NCBI RefSeq assembly: GCF_013347965.1
Contig: NZ_CP048810.1
Location: 3,162,001-3,226,000, forward strand
Direction: 5' to 3'
DNA length: 64,000 bases
DNA from: Pseudomonas bijieensis
Lineage (GTDB): Bacteria; Pseudomonadota; Gammaproteobacteria; Pseudomonadales; Pseudomonadaceae
Shown here one piece after another: positions 10,786 to 20,304 of this stretch; position 1 is the first letter of the stretch; each line of letters begins with the position of its first letter. The notes under the pieces were generated by a model. That model was not told where the DNA came from, searched no databases, and saw nothing but the letters and a program-made list of their open reading frames with translations. Made by a program: the position numbers and the translations under genes.

Positions 10786-12329
10786 TCAAACCGGCTGCAA
10801 CTTCTTCTCGAACACCGCCACGCCTTCCAGATCCCGCAACACCACGCTCATCTCCCCCGCTCTGCCCGTCGATGTTCACTTCGCCAAAGAACTGATACCC
10901 GGCGAACGGCGAGGTGTTCTGGGCCGGTGGGGCTTTCTGGAACACCACCTCGGGGCCGAAGGTCTTGTCCAGGGCATTGGGCCCGAAGCTGCCAGCGTTC
11001 AATGGCCCGGCGACGAATTCCCAGAACGGTTCGAAATCCTGGAACGCGGCTTGTTCGGGGTGGTAGTGGTGAGCGGCGCAATAGTGGACATCGGCCGTGA
11101 GCCAGACGTAGTTGCGCACTTGATGCTTACGCAGGTAACCGAGCAATTCGGCGATTTCCAGCTCACGCCCCTGGGCCGCGCCCGGGTCACCGTTGGCGAC
11201 CGCTTCCCAGCGTGGCACGCCGGGGCTGACCTCGCCATCCGGCACGCCCAGGCCGATGGGCATGTCGGCGGCGATGACTTTCCACTGGGCACGGGAGTGC
11301 TTCAATTCGCGCTTGAGCCAATTCAATTGCTCACGCCCCAGGAACGGTTTGGCCGCGCCGAGGTTGGCGTCATTGGCTCCGCGGTAACTGCGCATGTCCA
11401 GCACGAACACATCCAGCAGCGGCCCGTAACCGAGCTTGCGGTAGATGCGCCCACCGCCGTCGGCCTTCTGCCGGCGCATCGGTGCGTATTCCAGCCAGGC
11501 CTGTCGCGCCCGGCCGACGAGGCTGTGGATATCCTTGGTCTGGTAGCGCTCGTCCAGTTGCTTGCCCGGCGACCAGTTGTTGACCACTTCATGGTCGTCC
11601 CACTGCCAGATCTGTGGCACTTCGGCGTTGAAGCGGCGCACGTTTTCGTCCATCAGGTTGTAGCGATAGTTGCCGCGATATTCATCCAGGGTCTCGGCGA
11701 CCTTGCTCTTGGCTGCGGTGGTGAGGTTGCGCCAGACGCGTCCACCCTCGGTGGTGATCTGCGCCGGCACCGGGCCGTCGGCATAAATGGTGTCGCCGCT
11801 GTGGATAAAAAAGTCCGGCAGGCGCAGGCGCATGGCTTCGTAGATGCGCATGCCGCCGATGTCCGGGTTGATCCCGAAACCCTGGCCGACGGTATCGCCG
11901 CTCCAGACAAAGCGGATGTTGCGCTTGAACTGCGGCACGCTGCGCAGGTGGCCTAGCCAGGGCTCACTGGCGACACCGCTCTGGGCGTCTTCGAAATGCA
12001 CGCGGTAGAAAATCGCCTGGTCGGGCGGCAGGCCGGTGAGTTCGACCCGGGCGGTGAAATCGCTGCGCGAGTCGGCCAGTGGCGAGACGAAGCGGCGGGG
12101 ATTGCTGAACTTGCTGCGGGTGTCCCACTCCACCACCATCCGCGCCGGGCGGTCGCTGCGGCTCCAGATCATCACCCGGTCGCCCTGCAAGTCGCCCGAC
12201 TGCACCCCCCTCGGTGAGCACCGGCCGATCCTTGACCGAAGCCATCACCGCCGGCGCCAGCCCCGGCAACAACAATCCCGCCCCCACGGCTTGCATCACA
12301 CGGCGACGGCCCAGGTCGAATTCGCTCAT
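10786..12329 (-). CDS. phoD: PhoD-family alkaline phosphatase/phosphodiesterase (two apparent frameshifts)
   Basis: PhoD enzymes are exported by Tat and hydrolyse phosphoesters with a metal centre. The N-terminus has RRRVMQAVGAGLLLPGLAPA, a Tat-type signal although the second Arg context is non-canonical. Metal-site motifs include WSGDTVGQG, HSGDTIYADG, WDDHEVVNNW and TADVHYCAAHHY. The frame breaks twice: at 12205-12210 (six C on the plus strand; dropping one joins RPVLTEG to VQSGDLQGD) and at 10854-10858 (five C; dropping one gives SGEMSVVLRDLEGVAVFEKK and a stop at 10786). AAGGGAG precedes the ATG. Either the sequence has homopolymer errors or the gene is inactive. Confidence 0.82.
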
Positions 12330-12369
12330 GGTGTTCTCCCTTGAAATGGGAAAACTTAAGCATGGCTCT

Positions 12370-12387
12370 GTGAAATGGCTGTGACAG
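12370..12387 (-). promoter_or_regulatory. Candidate Pho box of phoD
   Basis: On the minus strand CTGTCAC and ATTTCAC are 7-base direct repeats separated by 4 bases (AGCC), the spacing of PhoB sites (consensus CTGTCAT repeats). A TTAAGT that could serve as a -10 lies 10 bases downstream, followed by AAGGGAG and the phoD start codon. Phosphate-starvation control fits the enzyme. Confidence 0.5.
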
Positions 12388-12413
12388 GAATTTTATAACC
12401 ACCCCAAAACCAC

Positions 12414-12504
12414 TGTGGGAGCGAGCCTGCTCGCGATTGCAGAGTGTCAGGCAACCCATTTGTCGACTGACACACCGCTATCGCGAGCAGGCTCGCTCCC
12501 ACAG
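12414..12504. repeat. REPIN (GTGGGAGCGAGCC type)
   Basis: Near-perfect inverted arms surround a spacer containing TTGTCGACTGACACACCGCT. The spacer resembles those at 10676 and 20186, showing the whole REPIN moves as a unit. It lies between fruA's 3' end and the phoD promoter. Confidence 0.9.
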
Positions 12505-12531
12505 GGAATTTCATTGCTCAAATAAAAGTGA

Positions 12532-14275
12532 TCAAGCCTTCGCCGGCTCCAACGCCATCTCCACCACCTCAGGCCGCTTGAGCAGCGCATACGCCACTCC
12601 CGTCAGCAGGCTCCCCGCCACGATCGCCAGCAAATACAACAGCGCATGGTTGATGGCGTTGGGGATCAGCATCACGAACAGGCCGCCGTGGGGGGGCCAT
12701 GAGCTTGCAACCGAAGTACATCGACAGCGCACCGGTCAGCGCGCCGCCGGCGATGCTGGCCGGGATCACCCGCAGCGGGTCCTTGGCGGCGAACGGAATC
12801 GCCCCTTCGGAGATGAAGCACAGCCCGAGCACCAGCGCCGCTTTACCGGCCTCGCGCTCTGTCTGGGCGAATTTACGCCGGGCGATGAAGGTGGCGATGC
12901 CCAGGCCAATCGGCGGCACCATGCCGGCGGCCATGGTCGCGGCCATCGGCGCATAACTCTGCGACGCCAGCAGCCCAACCGAAAACGCATAGGCGGCCTT
13001 GTTGATCGGCCCGCCGAGGTCGACGCACATCATCGCCCCCAACAGCACGCCCAGCAAAATCGCATTGGTGGTACCCATGCTGTCGAGGAAATGGGTCAGC
13101 CCTTCGAGCATGCCCGCCACCGGTTTGCCGACGATGTAGATCATCACCAGGCCGGTGATCAGGCTCGCCAATAGTGGGATGATCAGGATCGGCTTGAGCG
13201 CTTCCAGGCTCTGGGGCAGGCGCGCGTAGCGGTTGATCGCCTTCGCCACGTAACCGGCCAGGAAACCGGCGATGATCCCGCCAATGAAACCGGCGCCCAA
13301 GGTGCTCGCGAGCAGCCCGCCGATCATGCCCGGCGCCAGACCCGGGCGGTCGGCGATGGAATAGGCGATGTAGCCGGCCAACAATGGCACCATCAATTTG
13401 AACGCGGTGTCGCCGCCGATCTGCATCAGCGCGGCCGCCAGCGTGCCGGGCTCCTTGAAGGCGGTGATGCCGAACACGAACGACAAGGCGATCAACAGAC
13501 CACCGGCCACCACCATCGGCAGCATGAACGACACCCCCGTCAGCAGGTGCTTGTAGACGCCGGTCTTCTCCGACTTGGCCGGGGCGCTGGCGCTGCTCGA
13601 CGCACTTTCCTGGCGACCTTCGACCAACGCCTTGTTCAGCGTCGCTTCGGCCTGTTTCAAGGCAATGCCCGTGCTGCAGCGGTAGATTTTCTTGCCGGCA
13701 AAACGCTCGGTGGCGACTTCGATGTCGGTCGCCAGCAGCACCACGTCCGCCTCGGCGATGGCCTCGGGGCTCAGCGGGTTGCGTGCGCCCACCGAACCCT
13801 GGGTTTCCACTTGCAGGTCGTAGCCCAGCTTCTTCGCTGCCTGCTGCAATGCCTCGGCGGCCATGAAGGTATGGGCAACGCCTGTCGGGCAGGCGGTGAT
13901 GGCGACCAGGCGTGGCGCGCGTTCGCTCGACACCGTTGGCACCTGCTCCACGACATCCGAGGCGAGAAAGACCTTGGCCTCTTCGGCGCCGCGCCGCAGC
14001 ACCGAATCGACGTCTTGCAGGGCCTGGGCCGGCGTGCTGCGGAACAGACGCTTGCCGACGAAACGCGACATATCCACCGGGCCGCTGGCAACCAGCAAGA
14101 CCCATTCGGCCGCTTCGAGAGTCGCGGCCGATAACTGGCGTTCCGGATGGGCGGCGTCATGGACTTCGACACTGGTGCTCCAACCCTGGCGCTGAGCCGC
14201 GGCGTCCAGCAGGCGGGCGCACAACACACTGGTGACCATGCCGTTGGGGCAGGCCGTCACAATGGCTAGTTTCAT
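12532..14275 (-). CDS. fruA: Fructose-specific PTS transporter, EIIBC component (apparent frameshift)
   Basis: FruA imports fructose while phosphorylating it to fructose-1-phosphate. There are two IIB-like domains at the N-terminus (TACPNG with Cys9; ITACPTGVAHT with Cys129, the normal phospho-Cys) and a IIC membrane domain from about residue 230. The frame slips at the seven-G run 12690-12696. Removing one base reads LMAPHGGLFVMLIPNAINH, ends at 12532 and gives 580 residues, the usual size. Without the correction the protein would run to 12569 with a nonsense tail. It is last in fruBKA, 14 bases after fruK. Confidence 0.9.
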
Positions 14276-14289
14276 TCTTGCGAACCCTC

Positions 14290-15231
14290 TTATTGTTCTG
14301 TCAGGGGGCGCACGCGCACGCCCTGTTCAAGCGACGCCAGCAACGCGGTGTCGTGGATGCCAAAACCGATCTGCGTGACCGCCATGGCGGCGATGGCCGT
14401 GGCGGTGCGCAGTGTCTGTTCCGGGGTGTCGGCGCTGAGCAGGCCATGCAGCATGCCCGCCAACAGCGAATCCCCGGCGCCCACGGTACTGGCAACACTG
14501 ACCTTGGGCGGCGAGGCATGCAGCGCCGCGCCGACACTGAACCAGTTCACGCCATCGGCACCGTGGGAAATCACCACATGCCCGACGCCCTGGGCATGCA
14601 GGCGCTGTGCCGCTTGCGCCTGGGCCATTTCGCTCACCACCTCGCAACCCAACGCGTCGGCCAGTTCCTCGGTGTTCGGCTTGATCAGCCACGGCCCCGC
14701 CGCCAGGGCGACGCGCAAGGCTTCGCCACTGGTGTCGAGGGCCACGTTCAGGCCGAGTGTTTTCAAGCGAGTGATCAAGGCCTGCAACCATTGCGGACTG
14801 ACGCCCCGAGGCAAGCTGCCCGCTACCACGACCACGTCATGGCCGGGGGCGATCTGCTCCAGCCGCGTCAGCAAGGCCTGTTGTGCGGCTTCATCGACCA
14901 CCGGGCCGGGCCCGTTGAGGTCAGTGATGCGCCCGTCCTGCTCGGCCAACTTTATATTGCTACGGGTTTCGCCGGGAACCCGGATAAAGGCGTCGACGAA
15001 ACCGCGCTGGGTGAACAGCGTCTCGAACACCTGGGCATTGTCTTCGCCCAGAAAACCACTGACCGTCAGCGTATGACCGAGATCGGCCAGCACCTGGGCC
15101 ACGTTCACGCCCTTGCCGGCGGCGTGGGCGTGCATGGCGTCGCTGCGGTTGACCTGGCCCGGCTCCAGGCGCGCCAACTCCACCGTGAGGTCGAGCGCCG
15201 GGTTGAGGGTCAGGGTAAGAATCTTCGCCAT
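14290..15231 (-). CDS. fruK: 1-phosphofructokinase
   Basis: This PfkB-family kinase converts fructose-1-phosphate to fructose-1,6-bisphosphate, the step after FruA uptake. It has 313 residues with the N-terminal TLNPALDLTVEL, the PfkB signature and the catalytic GAGDSLLAGML near residue 245. Its ATG shares one base with the fruB stop codon (TAATG at 15229-15233), which indicates coupled translation. Confidence 0.96.
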   Translation of the reverse strand: MAKILTLTLNPALDLTVELARLEPGQVNRSDAMHAHAAGKGVNVAQVLADLGHTLTVSGFLGEDNAQVFETLFTQRGFVDAFIRVPGETRSNIKLAEQDGRITDLNGPGPVVDEAAQQALLTRLEQIAPGHDVVVVAGSLPRGVSPQWLQALITRLKTLGLNVALDTSGEALRVALAAGPWLIKPNTEELADALGCEVVSEMAQAQAAQRLHAQGVGHVVISHGADGVNWFSVGAALHASPPKVSVASTVGAGDSLLAGMLHGLLSADTPEQTLRTATAIAAMAVTQIGFGIHDTALLASLEQGVRVRPLTEQ

Positions 15232-18095
15232 TACAGCGCCTCCACTAATGCGCGCACATCATCGGCGCTGCCCACGGCCAAGGCCTCTTGGGCCAAGGTT
15301 TGTACTTGCACCAGGCTCAATTCGCGCACGCGCGCCTTGACCTCGGCAATGCTGCGGGCCGAAACACTCAACTCGTCCACGCCCAGGCCCACCAGCACCG
15401 GCACCGCCAGCGGATCGGCCGCCAGTTCGCCACACACACCCACCCATTTGCCATGGGCATGTGCAGCGCGCACGGTGATGTCGATCAATTGCAACACGGC
15501 CGGGTGCAAGCCGTCGGCCTGGGCCGAAAGCGTCGGATGACCGCGGTCGATCGCCAGGGTGTATTGCGTCAGGTCGTTGGTGCCGACGCTGAAGAAGTCG
15601 ACTTCCTTGGCCAGCACCGGTGCTAGCAGCGCGGCGGACGGTACTTCGATCATGATTCCCAGTTGCAGGTCTGCCACGGGGATTTCCAGGCGCAGGCGCT
15701 CGGTCATGGCCCGGGCCTGGCGCCACTCATCGACGCTGCCCACCATCGGGAACATGATCCGCAGCGGACGGTTGTCCGCCGAGCGCAACAAGGCACGCAA
15801 TTGTGCTTCCATGACCTGCGGACGCTGCAGCGTCAGGCGAATGCCACGCACACCGAGGAACGGGTTTTCTTCTTTCGCGATCGGCCAGTACGGCAGCGGC
15901 TTGTCGCCGCCCACGTCGAGGGTGCGCACCACCAGCGGCCGCCCGGCCAGGCCATCGAGCACCTTGCGGTACTCGGCTTCCTGGGTCGCTTCGTCGGGCG
16001 CCTGGGTGTGGGCCATGAAAATCAGTTCGGTGCGCAACAGGCCAATACCTTCGGCGCCCTGCTCCACCGCGCTGGCGACACCAGCGCTCTCACCGATGTT
16101 GGCGAACACTTCCACAGCATGACCGTCACGGGTCAGCGCCGGTTGGTGGCGCTGCTCGGCGGCGATCTTGAGGCGCTGTTCGCGGGTGTCGCGCTCTTCC
16201 CTGGCTCGCTGCAAAGTGGCGGCGTCAGGGTCCACGTGCAAGCGACCGCGCTGGCCATCCAGCAGCAAGGACGTGCCCGGCGCCAGCAGCAGCACCGCCG
16301 CACCGGCGCCCACCAGCGCCGGAATGCCCAGGGCCCGGGCGACGATGGCGCTGTGGGCGGTGGCGCCGCCACGGGCGGTGAGAATCCCCGCCACACGCGT
16401 CGGGTCCAGGCGGGCCACGTCGGACGGGCCGACTTCGTCCATCACCAGGATGTAGGGTTGCTCGGGTTCGTTCGGGGTTTCGACGCCACACAGCTGCGCC
16501 AGCACACGACGGCCGACATCGCGCAGGTCAGCGGCGCGTTCGGCCAGCAAGGCATCCTGCAAGGCCTCCTGCTCTTTCGCGGCAGCTTCGATCACGCCCA
16601 TCCATGCCGCTTGCGCACTCTCACCCAGCTTCAAGCGGGTGTCGACTTCGTCGGTCAGTTCCGGGTCGTCGAGCATTTCCTGGTGAGTGATGAAGATCTC
16701 GCGGATGGCCTTGGCCTTGGCGCGTTCGATCAGGCCTTGGATGTCACGGCGTACCTGGTTCAAGGCGTTTTGCAGGCGCTCGCGCTCGATGGCTGCCGAT
16801 TCACCGCGCAACGGATAGTCGATAGCCTGCAAGACCTGGATGTGCGCCGGGCCGATGGCGATGCCCGGGGCGGCGGCGACAGCCTGGATCAGGCTGCCGG
16901 GTTCGGGGGCCAACATGACGGTCGCGACTTCGGCCATCACGGTTTCCCGCGGCGCACTGGGCGGCGGCAGCGGTTCGACCTCTTCGCCGAGGCCTTCCTC
17001 AATGGCCGCCAGCAGCGCCGGCAACGCGTCGTTGGCGATGCTCGGTTCGGCGATGAACTCCAGGACCTGGCCGCGACGGGCGCCCAGGCTCAACAGTTTG
17101 CTCAGGCTCTTGGCCGACACGGCGCTGTCCTGGCCGTCGACAATGCGCACGCGGATCTCGCCTTCGAAGCTTTTCGCCAACTGGGCAAGAATCTTCGCCG
17201 GACGGGCATGCAAGCCGTGGGCATTTGCCAGGCCGATACGCGCGCTGGGCCAATCGGCGGGCAATTCGCCGCCGAGCACTTCCAGTACCTTGCGGCTGCT
17301 GGTGGCGCGGCCCAGTTCGTGGCCGCGACCTTCGATCAGCAAGGCGCAGAGCCGTTCCAGCAAGGCCTGGTGGGCCTCGCCGAGGCTGGCGAGGCAGAAC
17401 AGACCGCTCAAAGGTTGCCCCAGGTAACGGATCGGTTTGTCCGGGGTGACGAAGGCCAGGCCCGGGCGCTTGACCGTCTGCTCGCTGTGCAGCCACCACA
17501 AGCCATCGCCCAGGGGCAGCGCATCGACTTGCTGCAACACCCCGGCAAAGCCGTTGCTCACGCAGTCGGCCTGGCGCAGCAGGCGGGCGCCGCGCCATAC
17601 CAGCTCTTCAAAATCGTCAGCCGACACACCGAGGCCGATCATCTGGGCATCCAGGGCCAGTTCCTGTGGCGCGCCTTGCAACAGTTTCAACAAGGCTTCG
17701 GCGGAACCGGCACGGCGCAGGGCCTGGCCCAGGTCAGTCTCGCCAAGGGCGCGGGTCAGCAGTTGCAGCAGGCGCAGGTGCTCGTCGGACTTGGCCGCGA
17801 TGCCGATGGCCAGGTAGACGATCTGACCATCGCCCCAATCCACGCCCTCGGGGAATTGCAACAGACGCACGCCGGTGGAATAGACCAGGTCGCGGGTTTG
17901 CGGAGTGCCGTGGGGGATGGCAATACCTTGGCCAAGAAAGGTCGAGCCCTGGGCTTCGCGGGCCTGCAAGCCGGCGAGGTAACCTTCGGCTACCAGGCCA
18001 TCGGCCACCAGTTTGTCAGCGAGCAATTGCAGTGCAGCGTCTTTATCCACAGCCGTCTGAGCCATGGATATCTGCTCTAGAGTGAGCTCGAGCAT
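15231..18095 (-). CDS. fruB: Fructose PTS multiphosphoryl transfer protein (EIIA-HPr-EI)
   Basis: This single 954-residue cytoplasmic protein carries the whole phosphate relay from PEP to FruA. EIIA-Fru occupies about residues 1-150 (His62 in GIAIPHGTP). HPr lies at about 284-370 (His296 in NAHGLHARPAK), and enzyme I runs from about 405 to the end (His581 in GGATAHSAIVARALG). Pseudomonads use this fused form as their only sugar PTS. The ATG at 18095 is the longest plausible start; an internal Met at residue 11 is an alternative. Confidence 0.97.
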   Translation of the reverse strand: MLELTLEQISMAQTAVDKDAALQLLADKLVADGLVAEGYLAGLQAREAQGSTFLGQGIAIPHGTPQTRDLVYSTGVRLLQFPEGVDWGDGQIVYLAIGIAAKSDEHLRLLQLLTRALGETDLGQALRRAGSAEALLKLLQGAPQELALDAQMIGLGVSADDFEELVWRGARLLRQADCVSNGFAGVLQQVDALPLGDGLWWLHSEQTVKRPGLAFVTPDKPIRYLGQPLSGLFCLASLGEAHQALLERLCALLIEGRGHELGRATSSRKVLEVLGGELPADWPSARIGLANAHGLHARPAKILAQLAKSFEGEIRVRIVDGQDSAVSAKSLSKLLSLGARRGQVLEFIAEPSIANDALPALLAAIEEGLGEEVEPLPPPSAPRETVMAEVATVMLAPEPGSLIQAVAAAPGIAIGPAHIQVLQAIDYPLRGESAAIERERLQNALNQVRRDIQGLIERAKAKAIREIFITHQEMLDDPELTDEVDTRLKLGESAQAAWMGVIEAAAKEQEALQDALLAERAADLRDVGRRVLAQLCGVETPNEPEQPYILVMDEVGPSDVARLDPTRVAGILTARGGATAHSAIVARALGIPALVGAGAAVLLLAPGTSLLLDGQRGRLHVDPDAATLQRAREERDTREQRLKIAAEQRHQPALTRDGHAVEVFANIGESAGVASAVEQGAEGIGLLRTELIFMAHTQAPDEATQEAEYRKVLDGLAGRPLVVRTLDVGGDKPLPYWPIAKEENPFLGVRGIRLTLQRPQVMEAQLRALLRSADNRPLRIMFPMVGSVDEWRQARAMTERLRLEIPVADLQLGIMIEVPSAALLAPVLAKEVDFFSVGTNDLTQYTLAIDRGHPTLSAQADGLHPAVLQLIDITVRAAHAHGKWVGVCGELAADPLAVPVLVGLGVDELSVSARSIAEVKARVRELSLVQVQTLAQEALAVGSADDVRALVEAL

Positions 18096-18228
18096 GCTTT
18101 CTCCTTTTTGGCGTCCGGGTTGGCGCCAGGTATTGTTTTGAATGAATCAGCTTAGCGTTACAGGACGGCTTTTGGCGGTATCGCGGCAGCACCGCCAAAA
18201 ATCCTGCTAGCCTTGAAAATACGCTTGC

Positions 18229-18240
18229 TGAAACGTTTAA
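18229..18240. promoter_or_regulatory. FruR/Cra operator in the fruB-fruR divergent region
   Basis: TGAAACGTTTAA differs by one base from the palindrome TGAAACGTTTCA recognised by Pseudomonas Cra/FruR. It sits in the 289-base gap between fruB (start 18095) and fruR (start 18385), the known location for fructose-1-phosphate-relieved repression. No second perfect site was seen. Confidence 0.65.
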
Positions 18241-18384
18241 TCTAGAAAGATTGGCACGTTACTCGATAATCTCTCATCGTTGAAGTGCAACTTGTCGTAA
18301 GCGCTTGGGCGATAACCGTCAGCTTGAATCGGGTAGGATGGCCCTTATCGTCAGGGCTAACTCGAAAAAACAAGGAAAACCGGG

Positions 18385-19380
18385 TTGAAACTCAGTGATA
18401 TTGCCCAACTGGCCGGTGTGTCCGTAACCACCGCCAGCTACGTCATCAACGGCAAGGCCGAACAGCAACGCATCAGCAGCGCCACCGTCGAACGGGTGCG
18501 GGCGGTGGTCCAGGAACACGGCTTCACGCCCAATCCCCAGGCCGCCGGGCTGCGCAGCCGGCATACGCGCACCCTGGGCTTCATCCTGCCCGACCTGGAA
18601 AACCCCAGTTACGCACGCATCGCCAAGTTGTTGGAACAAGGCGCACGGGCACGGGGTTACCAGTTGCTGATCGCCAGCTCCGACGACGCGCCCGACAGTG
18701 AACGGCAACTGTTGCAGTTGTTCCGCGCCCGGCGCTGCGACGCGCTGATCGTCGCCAGTTGCCTGCCGGCCGGAGACGACAGTTACCTGCAATTGCAGGC
18801 CAAGGGCATTCCGATCATCGCCATCGACCGGGTGATGGACCCGGCGCGGTTCTGCTCGGTGATCAGCGACGACCGCCAGGCCAGCCTGCACCTGACGCGC
18901 AGCCTGCTGGAGACCCACCCTCGGCAAATCGCCTTGATCAGCGCCCGTCCCGAATTGAGCATCAGCCAGGAACGGGCCGCCGGTTTTCGCGAAGCCCTGG
19001 CCGGGTTCGAGGGCCAGGTGTTGATCGAGCATGGCGAGTCGTTCAGCCGTGAATGCGGCCGCCAGTTGATGGATGAAATGCTCGCGCGCCTGGGGCATCT
19101 GCCCGACGCGCTGATCACGACGTCCTACGTGCTGCTGCAAGGGGTATTCGACGCCCTGCACGATTTCCCGCTCAAGTCGCGGCCGTTGCGCCTGGGTACG
19201 TTTGGCGACACGCAGTTGCTGGACTTCCTGCCGCTGCCTGTCAACGCCATGTCCCAGCAGCATCAGCTGATCGCTGACAAAGCCCTGGAGCTGGCGCTGG
19301 CGGCCATCGAAAACGATGACTACCAGCCAGGCGTGCAGGCCATCGCACGGACGTTCAAGCAGCGTATTCACCAGGGCTGA
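18385..19380 (+). CDS. fruR: LacI-family fructose repressor (FruR/Cra)
   Basis: The 331-residue regulator has a helix-turn-helix at its very N-terminus (MKLSDIAQLAGVSVTTASYV) and a periplasmic-binding-like effector domain. In pseudomonads it represses fruBKA and responds to fructose-1-phosphate. The start codon is TTG at 18385, supported by AAGGA at 18372-18376 and by no nearer alternative before the HTH. It is divergent to fruB and is followed after 20 bases by the TatD gene. Confidence 0.93.
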   Translation: MKLSDIAQLAGVSVTTASYVINGKAEQQRISSATVERVRAVVQEHGFTPNPQAAGLRSRHTRTLGFILPDLENPSYARIAKLLEQGARARGYQLLIASSDDAPDSERQLLQLFRARRCDALIVASCLPAGDDSYLQLQAKGIPIIAIDRVMDPARFCSVISDDRQASLHLTRSLLETHPRQIALISARPELSISQERAAGFREALAGFEGQVLIEHGESFSRECGRQLMDEMLARLGHLPDALITTSYVLLQGVFDALHDFPLKSRPLRLGTFGDTQLLDFLPLPVNAMSQQHQLIADKALELALAAIENDDYQPGVQAIARTFKQRIHQG

Positions 19381-19400
19381 AGACTCTTCAGGATTGATGC

Positions 19401-20177
19401 ATGGAGTTGATCGACACCCACACCCACCTGGACTTTCCGGACTTCGATGCGGACCGCCCGGCGCTGCTGGCCGAAAGCCGTGCCCTGGGTGTGCGGCAAA
19501 TGGTGGTACTGGGCGTGTATCGGGACAACTGGCAGCGGGTCTGGGACCTGGTGCAAAGCGACCCCGACCTGCACGCCGCCCTGGGCCTGCACCCGGTGTA
19601 CCTTGATCAGCATCGCCCCGAAGACCTGACGCAATTGCGCGAGTGGCTGAGCCGCCTGGCCGGGCATCGGCAGCTGTGTGCAGTGGGGGAAATCGGCCTC
19701 GATTACTACATCGAGACCCTCGACCGTGAGCGCCAGCAAGCGTTGTTCGAGGCGCAACTGCAACTGGCGGCGGAGTTCGAACTGCCGGCGCTGATCCATG
19801 TGCGCCGTAGCCATGCCGCCGTGACTGCCACCCTCAAGCGCATTGGTCTCAAGCGCGGGGGAATCATCCATGCCTTCGCCGGCAGTTTTGAGGAGGCCCG
19901 CGAGTACATCAAGCTCGGCTACAAGCTCGGCCTCGGTGGCGCCGCCACCTGGCCCCAGGCCCTGCGCATGCATCGGGTGCTGGCGAAATTGCCGCTGGAA
20001 GCGGTGGTGCTGGAAACCGATTCACCGGACATGGCTCCGGCGATGTTCCCCGGTCAGCGCAACAGCCCGGCGCATTTGCCGGCGATTTGCGAGGCGCTGG
20101 CGGGGCTCATGGCGGTGAGCCCGGAACGACTGGCCGAGGCCAGCACGGCCAACGCCCGCGAACTGTTCAACTGGTGA
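19401..20177 (+). CDS. TatD-family metal-dependent hydrolase
   Basis: TatD proteins are TIM-barrel metallo-hydrolases, several of which are DNases. The 258-residue protein starts MELIDTHTHLDF; DTHTHLD (5-11) provides two metal-binding His residues. GEIGLDYY near residue 97, LIHVRRSH near 133 and ETDSPDMAP near 210 are the other metal and catalytic motifs. Its short spacing after fruR suggests co-transcription, but I know of no functional link. Confidence 0.92.
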   Translation: MELIDTHTHLDFPDFDADRPALLAESRALGVRQMVVLGVYRDNWQRVWDLVQSDPDLHAALGLHPVYLDQHRPEDLTQLREWLSRLAGHRQLCAVGEIGLDYYIETLDRERQQALFEAQLQLAAEFELPALIHVRRSHAAVTATLKRIGLKRGGIIHAFAGSFEEAREYIKLGYKLGLGGAATWPQALRMHRVLAKLPLEAVVLETDSPDMAPAMFPGQRNSPAHLPAICEALAGLMAVSPERLAEASTANARELFNW

Positions 20178-20185
20178 CTGCCCCC

Positions 20186-20275
20186 TGTGGGAGCGAGCCT
20201 GCTCGCGATTGCAGTGTGCCAGACAATATATTTGTCGACTGATACACCGCTATCGCGAGCAGGCTCGCTCCCACA
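20186..20275. repeat. REPIN (GTGGGAGCGAGCC type)
   Basis: Near-perfect inverted arms lie between the converging TatD and chemoreceptor genes. The spacer keeps TTGTCGACTGATACACCGCT, close to the copy at 12414. Confidence 0.9.
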
Positions 20276-20304
20276 CTGGTTCGGCAGTGCACATCATTGT
20301 GTAG

